A stretch of DNA of 59,534 bases from Solirubrobacter deserti. GTDB lineage: Bacteria > Actinomycetota > Thermoleophilia > Solirubrobacterales > Solirubrobacteraceae. The DNA is taken from positions 1 to 59,534 of the forward strand of contig NZ_JAPCID010000050.1 of the NCBI RefSeq assembly GCF_027587175.1, in the 5' to 3' direction. Position numbers and translations under genes: made by a program. This document shows positions 46,170-55,426 of this stretch, in pieces; positions within the stretch are counted from its first letter, which is position 1, and every line of letters begins with the position of its first letter. The notes under the pieces were generated by a model that worked only from the letters and a program-made list of their open reading frames with translations, did not search any database and was not told where the DNA came from.

Positions 46170-48440
46170 GTGCGGGAGCTGCGGTCCACGGCGTTCCTCG
46201 CTCTGCACGGCGAGCCGGGGATCGGCAAGACGACGCTGCTGCAGGCGCTCGCCGACCGTGCGCAGGCGGAGCGGGTCCGGGTCACGCACGACCTCGGCGA
46301 CCTGCGCCCGCCGGTGGTCGCGATCGTCGACGACGCGGACGATGAGGCCGCCGCGCTCGCCGCGCTGCTGCGCAAGCCGCCGGGCGGCGGCGTGCTGGTC
46401 GCGTTCGCCTACCGGCGGACGCCGCCGCCGCTTCTCGGCGCGCTCGAGTCCGCGGCGCGGCGCGGGTTGCTGACCGAGCTCCCGCTCGCGCCGCTCAGCC
46501 AGGGCGAGATGGCGGGCTTCCCGCCCGTCGCGCAACGGTTGAGCGGCGGCAACCCGTTCTATCTGACCGAGCTGGCCCAGCATCCGCGCGGTGTCCCGCC
46601 CGCGATCGTCGCGTCCGTGCAGGCCGAGCTGAGCGCGCTGAGCGAAGCCGCCCGCGCGCTGGCGGAAGGCGTCGCGGTGGCGGGGGAGGACCTCGACCTC
46701 GCGCTCGCCGCGGGCGGTCTGGACGAGGACCTCGCGGCGCTCGACGAGGCGATCCACGCCGGGGTGCTGAAGGGCAGCGCGCGCCGGTACCGCTTCCGGC
46801 ACCCGATCGCGCGGCTCGCGGCCTACGAGTGCACGAGCCCCGGCCGGCGGCTGGCCGCGCACGCCCGCGCCGCCGACGCCCTCCGCGACGGACCGGCCAA
46901 GGACCGCGCGCACCACCTCGAGCGCTGCGCGAAGGCCGGGGACGACGAGGCGATCGCCGTGCTCGTCGAAGCCGCTCGGGAGGCGCCGCCGGAGGTCGCC
47001 GCGCGCTGGTACGCCACCGCCCAGCGCCTCAAGCGCGACCGTCGCCACTCGCTGCTCGTGCCGCTGGCGCACGCCCTTGCCGCCACGGGCCGGCTCGAGC
47101 AGGCGCGCGACGCGCTGCAGGAGGCGCTCGGCCTCGTGCCCGGCGACGAGCGCCTGATCGCCGCGCTCGCCACGTGCGAGCACCTGCTCGGCCGCCACGC
47201 CGCCGCGCACGCGCGGCTGTCCGCGCTGCCCGAGCACGACGTCGCCCAGCTCGTCGACGCGCTCTACCAGCCCGACTACGCGGCGCTGAAGTCCCGCGCG
47301 AAGCGCGCCGTCGCGCAGGACCCCGGCAACGCGTCCGCCTGGGCGTTGCTCGCGCTGGCCCACGGCACGCTGGGCGAGCTGACGACCGCCGAGGAGGCGC
47401 TCGACGAAGCCGTCGCGCTCGTCGACGCCACCCCCGACGAGCAGCTCACGGACGCCGCCTACTACCTCGGCTTCGCGGAGTACATGTGCGAACGCGACGC
47501 GGACGCCATCCGCCACTTCCGCCGCGCCAGCCACGGGCAGTTCCGGTTGCCGATGCTCGTCGGGCTCGCGCACGCGCTCGAGCGCCAGGGCCGCCTGGGC
47601 GAGGCCCTGGCGGTGGCCGAGCGCGCTGTCGAAGGCGCCCGCCACGACCAGCTGCTGTCGTGGGCGCGCGCCGAGGAGGGCTACATCGCCGCGGTCATGG
47701 GCGAGCGCGAGCGCGCGAGCACCTCAGCTCTGGAGGCGTCGGCGCTCGCCACCCAGCTCGACCGCAGCTTCTTCACGGTCGCCACCCACGGTCTGGCCGC
47801 CGCGACGTTCCTGGAGGCGGGCGAGCCCGACCGCGCACTCGAGCAGGTCCGTCTCACCGGCACGGCCCTCGACCCGGGCCGCCACGCGCTCCTGCTGCTG
47901 GTCGCGGCCGGAGCGGAGGCCGCGCTCGGACGGCCGGAGATCGCCGCCCAGCGCCTCATGGAGGCCGCCGCGCTGGCCGAGCCGCTGCCGTTGCGCGTCC
48001 CCCGCGACCGCGTCCTGCTCGCCCGCGCCGCGATGACCGGCGACCCCACGCTCGCCGACGCCGTCGTCGACTCCCCGTTCCCGCTGCACGCCGCCCAGGC
48101 CCACCTGATCCGCGGCATCGCGCTCGGCTCGGCGGCCGACCTCGTCGCCGCCCAGGCCGTCCCGGGCGCCCGCCGCCTGCACGACGAAGCCGCCCAGGCC
48201 CTGCGCCGCCTCGGGCAGAAGGCGCCGGGCCGCCAACGCCGCGCCGCCCCCGGCGAGCTCTCTGGCCGCGAGCGCGAGATCGCCACGCTCGTCGCCCAGG
48301 GCCGCAGCAACCGCGAGATCGCCGCGGAGCTGTTCCTGGCCGAGAAGACCGTCGAGGGTCACCTCACGAACATCTTCGCCAAGTGCGGCGTGAGCTCCCG
48401 TGCCGCGCTCGCGGCGCACATGGCCCGCGCGTACGCGTGA
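46170..48440 (+). CDS. LAL-type LuxR regulator 2, downstream of hutI
   Basis: 756 residues from GTG 46170 (GAGG site at 5 nt). P-loop [15 protein letters not shown], a compact ATPase with [13 protein letters not shown] as Walker B, TPR-like helices (about 290-640), and a C-terminal LuxR helix-turn-helix ([45 protein letters not shown]). In-frame upstream codons from 46128 encode [15 protein letters not shown], the conserved LAL beginning, but offer only ATC as a start. The ATPase part is shorter than in the other two LAL proteins. It may be co-transcribed with hut, but a regulatory link is not shown. Confidence 0.85.
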   Translation: MRELRSTAFLALHGEPGIGKTTLLQALADRAQAERVRVTHDLGDLRPPVVAIVDDADDEAAALAALLRKPPGGGVLVAFAYRRTPPPLLGALESAARRGLLTELPLAPLSQGEMAGFPPVAQRLSGGNPFYLTELAQHPRGVPPAIVASVQAELSALSEAARALAEGVAVAGEDLDLALAAGGLDEDLAALDEAIHAGVLKGSARRYRFRHPIARLAAYECTSPGRRLAAHARAADALRDGPAKDRAHHLERCAKAGDDEAIAVLVEAAREAPPEVAARWYATAQRLKRDRRHSLLVPLAHALAATGRLEQARDALQEALGLVPGDERLIAALATCEHLLGRHAAAHARLSALPEHDVAQLVDALYQPDYAALKSRAKRAVAQDPGNASAWALLALAHGTLGELTTAEEALDEAVALVDATPDEQLTDAAYYLGFAEYMCERDADAIRHFRRASHGQFRLPMLVGLAHALERQGRLGEALAVAERAVEGARHDQLLSWARAEEGYIAAVMGERERASTSALEASALATQLDRSFFTVATHGLAAATFLEAGEPDRALEQVRLTGTALDPGRHALLLLVAAGAEAALGRPEIAAQRLMEAAALAEPLPLRVPRDRVLLARAAMTGDPTLADAVVDSPFPLHAAQAHLIRGIALGSAADLVAAQAVPGARRLHDEAAQALRRLGQKAPGRQRRAAPGELSGREREIATLVAQGRSNREIAAELFLAEKTVEGHLTNIFAKCGVSSRAALAAHMARAYA

Positions 48441-48461
48441 CCGGCGACCACGCCGCCTGTC

Positions 48462-51203
48462 TCACCCGTTCGAGCGCGCGTAGGCCGCGGCCACCTCGGC
48501 CCGCGAGGCGACGCCGAGCTTCGCGAACACGTTGCGCAGGTGCGTCTCGACGGTCTTCACCGACAGGAACAGCTCGGCCGCGATCGCGGGGTTGCTGTGG
48601 CCGGCGGCGACCAGCGCCACGACCTCCGCCTCCCGGGCGCTCAACCCCTCGAGGCCCGCAGGGTCGCGCCGGCGGGCGGTGTCGACGCGGTGGCCCAGCC
48701 GGCGCAGCTCGCGCCGCGCGCGGTCGCGCAGGATGTGCGCGCCGCCGGCGTCCAGCGCCTCCTCCGCCGCGCGCAGCTCGCGCACCGCCGCCGGGCGGTC
48801 GGACACGGCGAGCGCGGAGCCGAGGAGCAGCTGCGCGCGACATGACTCGAGCTTCAACCCCGCGCCGGCGGCGATCTCCATCGCCTCACGCGCGGTCGCG
48901 GCGGCGGCGCTCGCATCGCCGCGCGCGAGCAGCAGCGCGCCGCGGGCACGACGCGCCAGCACGGCCGCGAGCGGGCGGCCGACCTGGGGGGCGTGCGCCT
49001 CCAACCGCTCGACCGTCCGCTCGGCCTCGTCGAGGTCCCCGAGGGCCAGCGCGGTGTCGGTGAAGATGTCCCAGCCGATGCTGCGCTCGGCGGGCACGAC
49101 GAGGTCGAGGTCGAAGCCGCCGCACCAGCGCAGCTGGGTCGCGCGGCTGGCGACCAGGTCGCCCTCCTCCGCCAGCACGGTCGCGAACGCCCAGCCCGGC
49201 TCGCTCTCCCACAGCACGTTGCGGCCCGTCTCGTCCGCGAGCGCGTGGCTCTCCTCCAGCGCAACCCGGGAGCCCGGGATGTCGCCGCCGTACCACAGCG
49301 TGAGCCCGTACTCCCACAGCGCCCACGCCAGGTGGTGCGGGTTGCCGGCGAGCCGCGCGGCCTCGACGGCGGCTGTCGCCGTCTCGCGCGCCTCGGTGAG
49401 GCGGCCCTGCATCTCGAGCGCGAACACCGGCGCGAGCAGCAGCGGGACCACGAGCCAGTCCTGGCCGGTCGCGCGTGAGAGCTCCAGGCCGCGGCGGCTG
49501 TGCTCGAGCGACGCGTCGTAGTGGTCGAGGAACGTCTCCGCCCACGCGAGGTACCAGAGCGACTGCAGCTGAGCAGCGAGCGTGCGCTCGTCGAGGCCGG
49601 CGAGCGTGGTGGTGGCCGCGCGCGCGGCGTCCTCGGCCGCGCTGCGCTGGCCGTCGGCGGCGAGCACGAGCGCGAGCAGCGCGGCGGCGGAGGCGCTCGC
49701 GCCACGATCGGGCCCGTCGAGCGCGGCGCGGGCACGCTCCGCGCTGGTCGCCAGGTCGAGGCCGTAGAGCGCGTCGAACGCGAGCTCGAGCTTGAGCGCC
49801 TGCGAGTCGCCGTGCTGGTCGAGCGCGGCGTGCAGGCGCCGGCGCGCGTCCTCGTGGCGGCCCAGCCAGTGCTCCACGGCCGCGCACTCGGTCACGAGCC
49901 GCACGTACTCGGGCGAAGCGGGGTCGACGAGCACGAGCGCCTCGAGGACGGCGCGGCGGCTGCGCTCGAGGTGCCCGGCGGCGGCCTCGGCGCGGGCGAG
50001 GTCGCCGAGGATCGCACGCCGCGTGCCGCCGACGGCCGGGTCGAGCTCGGCCCCGGCGACCAGCCGCAGCGCCGCCTCGTACCAGCGCGCGGCGCTCGCG
50101 GGCGTGCGCGGCCGCACCATGTCACCCGCGGCGCGCAGGAGCGCGACCGCCTGCGCGTCGCCCGGCTGGGCGGAGAACTCGACGTGGTGGGCGAGGATCG
50201 TCGGGGGCGCCCCACGGCTCGCGAGCGTGCGCGCCACGCGGGCGTGCGCGGCGAGCCGCCAACCGCCCGGCGCGCCCTCGTACACGGCGCGCCGCACGAG
50301 CGGGTGGCGGAACGTGAACTGGCGCGGCACGTCGGTCGCGCGGATCAGCCCGGCGGCGAGCAGCGCGTCCAGCGGCTCCAGCGGGTCGGCGAGGTCCGCC
50401 GCCGCGGCGGCCAGCTCGGGCTCGAACGGGTCGCCGGCGACCGCCGCACCCTCGAGCAGCCGGCGCGCCGGGAGGTCGAGCGCGCGCAGCTCGCCCGCGA
50501 TCGCCTCCGCGACGCCGCCGGGCAGCGCGACGCCCGCGCGCGCGAGCTGCTCGATGTAGAACGGGTTCCCGCCGCTCTCGCGCAGGACGGCGTCGCGCCG
50601 CGCGGTGGGCAGCTCGCTCCCGATCAGCTGCAGCGCCTCGTCGGGGTCGAGCGGGCCGAGGTCGATCCGGACCAACTCTCCGTCGCGGAACCCGTCCGGC
50701 GCCGGCGGCCGCAGGGCCGCGGCCACGAGCACCTGCGCCGACGGTGGGCGCCGGATCAGCGCGAGCAGCAGCTCGATCGAGGCCGGGTCGGCGTCGTGCA
50801 TGTCGTCGAGGGTGAGCACGAGCGGGCGCGTCGCGGCGAGCCGCCCGAGCAGCTCGATCAGCGCCCGGTGCGCGCGGTAGCGCTCGACGGCGAGGGTCGG
50901 CGTCGCGTTGTCTGCGAGCGACGGGAAGATGCCGCCGAGCTGCGCGAGGTCCAGGCCGCGCAGCTGCGTGTCCGACAGCGTGGCGACGTGCGCGTCGAGC
51001 GCGTCCACGAACGGCCCGTACGGCACCTCGCGCTCGAACTCCGCCGCCCGGCCGCTCAGCACGAGCGCGCCCGCCACGCGCTCGCGCAGCGCGGCCAGCA
51101 GGCGCGACTTGCCGATCCCGGGCTCGCCGGTGATGGCCACCACGGCGGGAAGCCGCGTGAGCGCCTCGTCCAGGCGGGCCAGTTCGCGTGCGCGGCCGAT
51201 CAT
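48462..51203 (-). CDS. LAL-type LuxR regulator 3
   Basis: 913 residues from ATG 51203 ([15 protein letters not shown]), the conserved LAL beginning. P-loop [12 protein letters not shown], Walker [19 protein letters not shown], long TPR-like middle, LuxR helix-turn-helix ([48 protein letters not shown]). It converges on LAL 2 with a 21-bp gap. In-frame sequence continues upstream to 51299, but that extension is Arg/Cys-rich and unlike the family. Its gene follows the TetR gene on the same strand by 34 bp, so it may be part of that operon. Confidence 0.88.
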   Translation of the reverse strand: MIGRARELARLDEALTRLPAVVAITGEPGIGKSRLLAALRERVAGALVLSGRAAEFEREVPYGPFVDALDAHVATLSDTQLRGLDLAQLGGIFPSLADNATPTLAVERYRAHRALIELLGRLAATRPLVLTLDDMHDADPASIELLLALIRRPPSAQVLVAAALRPPAPDGFRDGELVRIDLGPLDPDEALQLIGSELPTARRDAVLRESGGNPFYIEQLARAGVALPGGVAEAIAGELRALDLPARRLLEGAAVAGDPFEPELAAAAADLADPLEPLDALLAAGLIRATDVPRQFTFRHPLVRRAVYEGAPGGWRLAAHARVARTLASRGAPPTILAHHVEFSAQPGDAQAVALLRAAGDMVRPRTPASAARWYEAALRLVAGAELDPAVGGTRRAILGDLARAEAAAGHLERSRRAVLEALVLVDPASPEYVRLVTECAAVEHWLGRHEDARRRLHAALDQHGDSQALKLELAFDALYGLDLATSAERARAALDGPDRGASASAAALLALVLAADGQRSAAEDAARAATTTLAGLDERTLAAQLQSLWYLAWAETFLDHYDASLEHSRRGLELSRATGQDWLVVPLLLAPVFALEMQGRLTEARETATAAVEAARLAGNPHHLAWALWEYGLTLWYGGDIPGSRVALEESHALADETGRNVLWESEPGWAFATVLAEEGDLVASRATQLRWCGGFDLDLVVPAERSIGWDIFTDTALALGDLDEAERTVERLEAHAPQVGRPLAAVLARRARGALLLARGDASAAAATAREAMEIAAGAGLKLESCRAQLLLGSALAVSDRPAAVRELRAAEEALDAGGAHILRDRARRELRRLGHRVDTARRRDPAGLEGLSAREAEVVALVAAGHSNPAIAAELFLSVKTVETHLRNVFAKLGVASRAEVAAAYARSNG

Positions 51204-51237
51204 CCTGGCGCGGGATGGTCGCACGCCGCGCGGTCGC

Positions 51238-51819
51238 TCAGCGTGCCGCGCTGAACAGCTCCCCGATCGTCCGCTGCAGTAGAGCGAGCGCGGCCTCACG
51301 CGGCGTGTCGTGCACGACCGCGTGCTCGGCCGCCGCGTGCACGAGCGCGAGGTACATCGTGATCAGCCAGTCGACGGGGACGTCGGTACGGAACGCGCCC
51401 TGCCTGCGCCCGCGCACGACGAGCGCCTCCACCGGCGCGATCAGCGCGCCGTGCGTGCGGTGGCGTGCGCCGTCGGACACGTACTCGCCGGCACGCCGCA
51501 CGAGGCCCTCCGAGCCGGCGAGCTGGCCCCAGGAGGCCGCGACCATGCGCTCGAGCGCCGCGTCCGCGGGCCCTTCGTCCGGTCGGGCGGCGGCGAACGC
51601 GGCGGTGGAGGCCACCACGGTGCGCTCGACCGCCGCCTCCACGATCTCGCCCACGCTCTTGTAGTGCGCGTAGACGGTCGGTCGCGACAACCGCGCTTCG
51701 CCCGCGACGGAGACCATCGTCAGCGGCTCCCCGCGGCCGAGCAGCCGCTCGGCCGCGTCGAGGATCGCGACCGCGTTGCGCTCGGCGGTCGCGCGGCGGT
51801 GGTCAGTGCTGGTGGGCAT
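51238..51819 (-). CDS. TetR-family transcriptional regulator
   Basis: 193 residues from ATG 51819. The N-terminal helix-turn-helix ([58 protein letters not shown]) is followed by a helical ligand/dimer domain. Its start overlaps the end of the upstream membrane-protein gene by 17 nt, so they form one operon. Two TTTACAnnnnTGT sites around the operon promoter are its likely operators. Confidence 0.9.
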   Translation of the reverse strand: MPTSTDHRRATAERNAVAILDAAERLLGRGEPLTMVSVAGEARLSRPTVYAHYKSVGEIVEAAVERTVVASTAAFAAARPDEGPADAALERMVAASWGQLAGSEGLVRRAGEYVSDGARHRTHGALIAPVEALVVRGRRQGAFRTDVPVDWLITMYLALVHAAAEHAVVHDTPREAALALLQRTIGELFSAAR

Positions 51820-52192
51820 GCAGGTACTCGGCGGGACGCGCGGCCATCGCGCCCAGCATGGCAAGCAGCATCCCGACGTGCTCCCACATCATCAGCGCGT
51901 CGAAGTCCACGGCGCCGAGCAGCGTGATCGCCGCGAACGTCGGCACGAACATCGCCGCCGTCATCTCCGCGCACGGCCGCCAGCCGTGCCCGCGGAAGCG
52001 CATCCAGGCCACCATCGGCACGGTCATCGTGACCGCCATGCCGAGCAGCAGCAGCGCCGGCGCGTCGACCTGCAGCTCGGACGAGCTGGACCCGAGCGCC
52101 CGCAACGCGCCTTCCGCCGGAAGGCCGAGGACGATCATCCCGGCGAACATCGCGATGACCATCTCCACGTAGTGCCGAATGAAGTGCCGCAT
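51803..52192 (-). CDS. Small four-helix membrane protein in the TetR operon
   Basis: 129 residues, four hydrophobic helices (VEMVIAMFAGMIVLGLP, ALLLLGMAVTMTVPMVAWM, MTAAMFVPTFAAITLLGAV, HVGMLLAMLGAMAA) with conserved-looking His and Met ([27 protein letters not shown]). The Met/His-rich faces suggest a metal or heme role, but this is inference. ATG 52192 has a strong AAAGGAG site. First gene of the operon with the TetR gene, hence probably the regulated function. Family name not known to me. Confidence 0.78.
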   Translation of the reverse strand: MRHFIRHYVEMVIAMFAGMIVLGLPAEGALRALGSSSSELQVDAPALLLLGMAVTMTVPMVAWMRFRGHGWRPCAEMTAAMFVPTFAAITLLGAVDFDALMMWEHVGMLLAMLGAMAARPAEYLHAHQH

Positions 52193-52202
52193 GCCGTGCT
52201 CC

Positions 52203-52218
52203 TTTACATCGCTGTATA
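52203..52218. promoter_or_regulatory. TetR operator, downstream copy
   Basis: TTTACATCGCTGTATA, the TACA / TGTA half-sites separated by 4 nt, around the predicted transcription start. Confidence 0.55.
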
Positions 52219-52223
52219 CCCGG

Positions 52224-52253
52224 ACCGTAGCGCAGGGTTTACACGCGTGTCAA
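52224..52253 (-). promoter_or_regulatory. Promoter of the membrane protein/TetR operon
   Basis: On the reverse strand, TTGACA (52253-52248), 18-nt spacer, TACGGT (52229-52224). Both hexamers are good matches, and the -35 lies inside the upstream TetR operator. Confidence 0.6.
52238..52253. promoter_or_regulatory. TetR operator, upstream copy
   Basis: TTTACACGCGTGTCAA with a perfect central ACACGCGTGT palindrome. It shares the TTTACAnnnnTGTnnA pattern with the copy 35 bp away and covers the -35 element. Confidence 0.6.
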
Positions 52254-52356
52254 GCAAGTGAATCGAGCCACTACCACGCCTCACCGGTTTCCCGCAAGTC
52301 GAACCTCACCTCGAAGTGGTCGCGATGTCACGAACGGCCGCTGATCTGCTAGTAAT

Positions 52357-52372
52357 CGGACCGACCGGTCCG
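52357..52372. promoter_or_regulatory. Inverted repeat upstream of the ArsR-like gene
   Basis: CGGACC-GACC-GGTCCG in the 229-bp gap between divergent genes, 50 bp before the ArsR-like start. It is a possible operator for that regulator. The rest of the gap (52254-52356) shows nothing I can name. Confidence 0.4.
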
Positions 52373-52421
52373 TAGGCTGACGGACGTTCGACCGCTCGGG
52401 AAGGTAGTCTGCATCCTGACC

Positions 52422-53024
52422 ATGCCCAGTACTGCATCAACCTCATCTAGTAATGGCCATCGGCCCGCGGGGGAGACGTCGGAGGCGCGGATCGCGAAAG
52501 CACTCGCGCATCCGCTGCGCGCGCGCATCCTCCAGCGCCTCGGCGAGCGGGTGGCCAGCCCTGGCGATCTCGCGGTGGAGCTCGGGGCTCCCCTCGGCGT
52601 CGTCAGCTACCACGTGCGCATGCTGCGCGACTACGACTGCGTCGAGCTCGTGCGCACGGAGCCGCGCCGCGGCGCGCTGCAGCACTTCTACAAGGCCACG
52701 GCTCGTCCGAACCTCGACGAGGGGCAGTGGCGCACGCTCCCGTCCGGGCTGCGCGGCGAGCTGGCGGACGAGACGATCGGCGAGCTCGTCTCCGATCTCG
52801 CGGCGGCGGCAGACGCCGGCGCGCTCGAGGACGCGGAGGTCGTGATCACGCGCACGCCGCTCGAGCTCGACGAGAAGGCGTTCAAGAAACTCAACAAGCT
52901 ACTGGCCAAGACCCAGGAGCAGGCGCTCGCCATCGCGGCGGAAAGCGCCTCGCGCGGCACCGAGGGCGTCTTCGCGACCGAGCTCGGTGTCCTGCACTTC
53001 AAGCGCGCCGCGGCTCAGGACTGA
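52422..53024 (+). CDS. ArsR-like winged-helix regulator
   Basis: 200 residues. A disordered Ser-rich start, then an ArsR-type winged helix (ARIAKALAHPLRARILQRLGERVASPGDLAVELGAPLGVVSYHVRMLRDYDCVELVRTEPRRGALQHFYKATA), and a C-terminal helical region (about 105-195) ending ELGVLHFKRAAAQD. No Cys metal site is visible, so it is probably not a metal sensor. TAGTCT lies 11 nt before the ATG. A strong hairpin follows the stop. Confidence 0.83.
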   Translation: MPSTASTSSSNGHRPAGETSEARIAKALAHPLRARILQRLGERVASPGDLAVELGAPLGVVSYHVRMLRDYDCVELVRTEPRRGALQHFYKATARPNLDEGQWRTLPSGLRGELADETIGELVSDLAAAADAGALEDAEVVITRTPLELDEKAFKKLNKLLAKTQEQALAIAAESASRGTEGVFATELGVLHFKRAAAQD

Positions 53025-53031
53025 GCCGGGC

Positions 53032-53071
53032 GAGCAGCTGCGCGGTCAAGGAGAGGACCGCGCGGTTGCTC
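53032..53071 (+). terminator. 16-bp stem-loop terminator
   Basis: Left arm GAGCAGCTGCGCGGTC (53032-53047), 8-nt loop, right arm GACCGCGCGGTTGCTC (53056-53071). All 16 positions pair, two through G-U wobbles. It starts 8 nt after the ArsR-like stop and has no U-tract. Confidence 0.65.
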
Positions 53072-53140
53072 TAGTCCGTGATGCTGCGCCCATGCGCTTG
53101 ACTGACACAGATCGGCGCCTGGTCGCACTGATGGGATCGT

Positions 53141-53680
53141 ATGGGCCGCTTGGACATCGACGCGCTGTACGGCCGGCACGGCGAGGAGCTGCTGCTGTTC
53201 CTCACGCGCCGCACGGCCGACCCGCAGGTCGCGCTCGACCTGTGGGCTGAGACGTTCGCGCAGGCGATCGCCGCCTCGCGGCGGTTCCGCGGGCGGACGG
53301 GTGAAGAGGCGGCGGCGTGGCTGTACACGATCGCCCGCCGCCAGCTCGCCCGCTACTACGAGCGAGGGCGGACCGAGCAGCGCGCGGTGCAGCGGCTGCG
53401 CTTCGAGCGCGAGCCGGCGTCCCCGAATCTGCTCGCCGAGCTGGCCGAGCGCGCCGGCCTGAGCGAGCTGCGCGCCGAGCTCGCGGGTGCGCTCGCGCAG
53501 CTCTCTCCGGGCGTGCGGGAGGCGGTCCACCTACGGGTCGTCGACGACGTCCCGTACGCGGAGCTCGCGGGCCGCCTGGGCATGAGCGAGCAGGCGGCTC
53601 GCACCCGCGTATCGCGCGGCCTGGCGAGGCTCGCCGGGCTGCTCGACGCGGCCACCATCGAACACGCGAGGTCATCATGA
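53141..53680 (+). CDS. ECF-type RNA polymerase sigma factor
   Basis: 179 residues. Region 2 covers about 5-75 (YGRHGEELLLFLTRRTADPQVALDLWAETFAQAIAASRRFRG ... AAWLYTIARRQLARYYERGR) and region 4 about 115-170 (ALAQLSPGVREAVHLRVVDDVPYAELAGRLGMSEQAARTRVSRGLARL). Typical two-region extracytoplasmic-function sigma. Its stop overlaps the next ATG (ATGA), coupling it to a membrane anti-sigma-like protein. No obvious autoregulated promoter was found. Confidence 0.9.
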   Translation: MGRLDIDALYGRHGEELLLFLTRRTADPQVALDLWAETFAQAIAASRRFRGRTGEEAAAWLYTIARRQLARYYERGRTEQRAVQRLRFEREPASPNLLAELAERAGLSELRAELAGALAQLSPGVREAVHLRVVDDVPYAELAGRLGMSEQAARTRVSRGLARLAGLLDAATIEHARSS

Positions 53681-54567
53681 GCGAGCTCGACGCCTACCTC
53701 GAGCGCTTCGGCGCGCAGGTCCGCGGCGCCAAGCCGCCGCGGCGGCGCGGGCAGCTCGCGGCCGGGACGCTGCTCGTCGTCGCCGTGGCGGTCCTCGGCG
53801 CCGTGCTGGCGCTCGGGCCGGGCGGCGGGACGCAGCCCGTGGACGCGGTCGCCGCCGCCCGCCGCGCGCTCGACCCCCGCGGGGTGATCCTGCACATGCG
53901 CATCCGCACCGACGCGCCGCCCGGCGTCAGCGGTATCCAGCAGGCCTACCAGGAGACGTGGACCGCGCAGGCACCCGAGCGCTGGCGCCTGAAGCAGTGG
54001 TGGGTCGGCGGGCCGGCGCAGGAGCAGGCCGCGTACGCCGGGGGCGAGCTGTCGTGGCTGCGCGCCGGGACGCTGACGGTCCGGCAGGGCTACAAGGACG
54101 ACACGCCGCAGTCGCGGCTCCCGAACATGCTTACGCAGGGCGCCGAGCCGGACACCGACCTGCGCGGCATGCTCGCGTCGGGCGCGGTGCAGGACCGGGG
54201 CGAGGTCCAGTCCGGCGGCCGGACCGTGCGCCGCCTCGTGCGCACGAGCCGCCACGTCGACACGGTGATCGACGTCGACCCGGCGACCTTCGCCCCCGTC
54301 GGCGGGTCGACGACCACGAAGTTCGGCAACCGCGGGCCGGCGATGACGTCGACGTTCGTGGTGGAGGCGTTCGAGCGGCTCCCGATCACGCCGCAGAACG
54401 AGGCGCGGCTGCGGATCGTCGTGCCTGAAGGGACCAAGCGCGTCGTGCACAGCTCGGCGGACGTGCGCCGCTTCGAGCGCGAGTACCGCGAGTGGCGCAA
54501 GCGCTGCCGCGAGCGCAAGGACGGAAGGTCCGCGTGTCCGGGCACGCCGCCCAGGTTGGACGGGTGA
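53677..54567 (+). CDS. Membrane-anchored anti-sigma-like protein
   Basis: 296 residues: a short cytoplasmic segment (about 1-27), one helix (GQLAAGTLLVVAVAVLGAVLALG), a linker VDAVAAARRAL, then a large outer beta domain (ILHMRIRTD ... QETWTAQAPERWRLKQWWVG ... VRRLVRTSRHVDTVIDVDPATFAP) resembling lipoprotein-carrier-like folds. Coupled to the ECF sigma gene by ATGA. No zinc-anti-sigma HxxxCxxC motif is seen, so the mode of sigma binding is unclear. It has the same architecture as the partial protein at the left edge. Confidence 0.7.
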   Translation: MSELDAYLERFGAQVRGAKPPRRRGQLAAGTLLVVAVAVLGAVLALGPGGGTQPVDAVAAARRALDPRGVILHMRIRTDAPPGVSGIQQAYQETWTAQAPERWRLKQWWVGGPAQEQAAYAGGELSWLRAGTLTVRQGYKDDTPQSRLPNMLTQGAEPDTDLRGMLASGAVQDRGEVQSGGRTVRRLVRTSRHVDTVIDVDPATFAPVGGSTTTKFGNRGPAMTSTFVVEAFERLPITPQNEARLRIVVPEGTKRVVHSSADVRRFEREYREWRKRCRERKDGRSACPGTPPRLDG

Positions 54568-54635
54568 GCGCGCGCCCGCTGACCCGTGAAGAGGGGGCGC
54601 TCAACGCGCCGGGGCGAACGCCCTTTCAGCGGTGG

Positions 54636-55211
54636 TCATCGCCTGCGCAGAATCCGCGTGCTCGCCGCCAGCGCGGCCGCTGCGAGCAGTGCGAGGACAG
54701 CGATCACCGACTCGGGCAGCGGGTTGCGGCCGATGCTGGCCACCGGTGTGATCGGACGGCCCTCGATCGCCGGCGGGTCTCCGCCGCGTTCGTTGGCGCG
54801 CTCGATCGCCCGCCAGTCCTGCTCGGTCGAAGGGCCGACGACGATGCCCGGGTCCTTGCCCGTGAGTTGTGCCGCGGGCGCGGGCGAGGGGGTGGACGCG
54901 GCGGCCGGCCGGGACGCGGGCGGGGCTGCCGCCGCTGGTGAAGGCTCCGGCGGTGGGGTCGGGTTCGGGTTCGTCACCTTGGTCTTCTCCGCGATCGCGC
55001 GCGAGATCACGTCCTGGCAGTCCGCGTACTCGGAGATGCCCGCCGGCAGGTTGTTGATCGCCGTGCGCATCTCCGTGACGGAGTAGTCGCCCTGCAGGAC
55101 GCTGTCGTCGACGCAGTCGACGACGATCGGGTCCCACTCCTGCGCGTGGACCGCGGCGACGGGAACGAGCAGGAGAGCCGCCACGACGGCGACCATGCGG
55201 AGCGCGAGCAC
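54636..55211 (-). CDS. Secreted protein with C-terminal membrane helix, lineage-type
   Basis: About 191 residues from GTG 55211 (or ATG 55196). Signal peptide MLALRMVAVVAALLLVPVAAVHAQ, then a folded part with paired Cys (VVDCVDDSVL ... YADCQDVI), a region DYSVTEMRTAINNLPAGISEYADC, a Pro/Ala-rich linker, and a C-terminal helix (SVIAVLALLAAAALAA) with a basic tail. I recall similar proteins with a conserved EYxDC segment in Thermoleophilia; function unknown. The GTG starts 1 nt after the stop of the SDR remnant, so its present promoter is not obvious. Confidence 0.65.
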   Translation of the reverse strand: MLALRMVAVVAALLLVPVAAVHAQEWDPIVVDCVDDSVLQGDYSVTEMRTAINNLPAGISEYADCQDVISRAIAEKTKVTNPNPTPPPEPSPAAAAPPASRPAAASTPSPAPAAQLTGKDPGIVVGPSTEQDWRAIERANERGGDPPAIEGRPITPVASIGRNPLPESVIAVLALLAAAALAASTRILRRR

Positions 55212-55212
55212 A

Positions 55213-55426
55213 TCATTGAGACGCCGCCGTCCGGGCCGGGTTGCGCAGAAGGTCCTCACTCAGCGCCCACAGACGTCGCGCCGACTGCGGGTCGATCGCG
55301 GGCGAGCGCGACATCGGCGGGCGGGTGGTCGAAGTCCATCGGCCGCGGTTCGGGGTCCAGGGGCGAGACGTCGTTGTCCGAGAGGTAGAGGCCGCCGAGG
55401 CCGGCGAGCAGCGGGCCGGCGAGCTC
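55213..55426 (-). pseudogene. Remnant of a short-chain dehydrogenase (C-terminus only)
   Basis: Reverse-strand sequence reads AELAGPLLAGLGGLYLSDNDV-like residues (about 55426-55321) in one frame, and SPAIDPQSARRLWALSEDLL (to TGA 55215-55213) in another. Together they resemble the end of retinol-dehydrogenase-type SDRs (GGxYxxDN ... DPxxARRLWxLSE). The frame changes near 55317-55321, and everything N-terminal is missing. Confidence 0.5.

Noticed and set aside
46118-46345. GTG-started 75-codon frame directly after hutI
   Set aside because: It is out of frame with the LAL regulator and encodes Arg/Gly/Ala-rich shadow sequence overlapping the real P-loop region.
52325-52375. A 16-codon open frame (starting MSRTAADLL) in the gap before the ArsR-like gene
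   Set aside because: Too short, with no ribosome binding site, no -10 at leaderless distance, and overlapping an inverted repeat that looks regulatory.
54636-54730. LPESV followed by a hydrophobic helix and Arg tail, like a sortase signal, in the secreted protein
   Set aside because: The motif is not LPxTG-like at the Thr-Gly positions and no sortase gene is in view; a plain membrane anchor is simpler.
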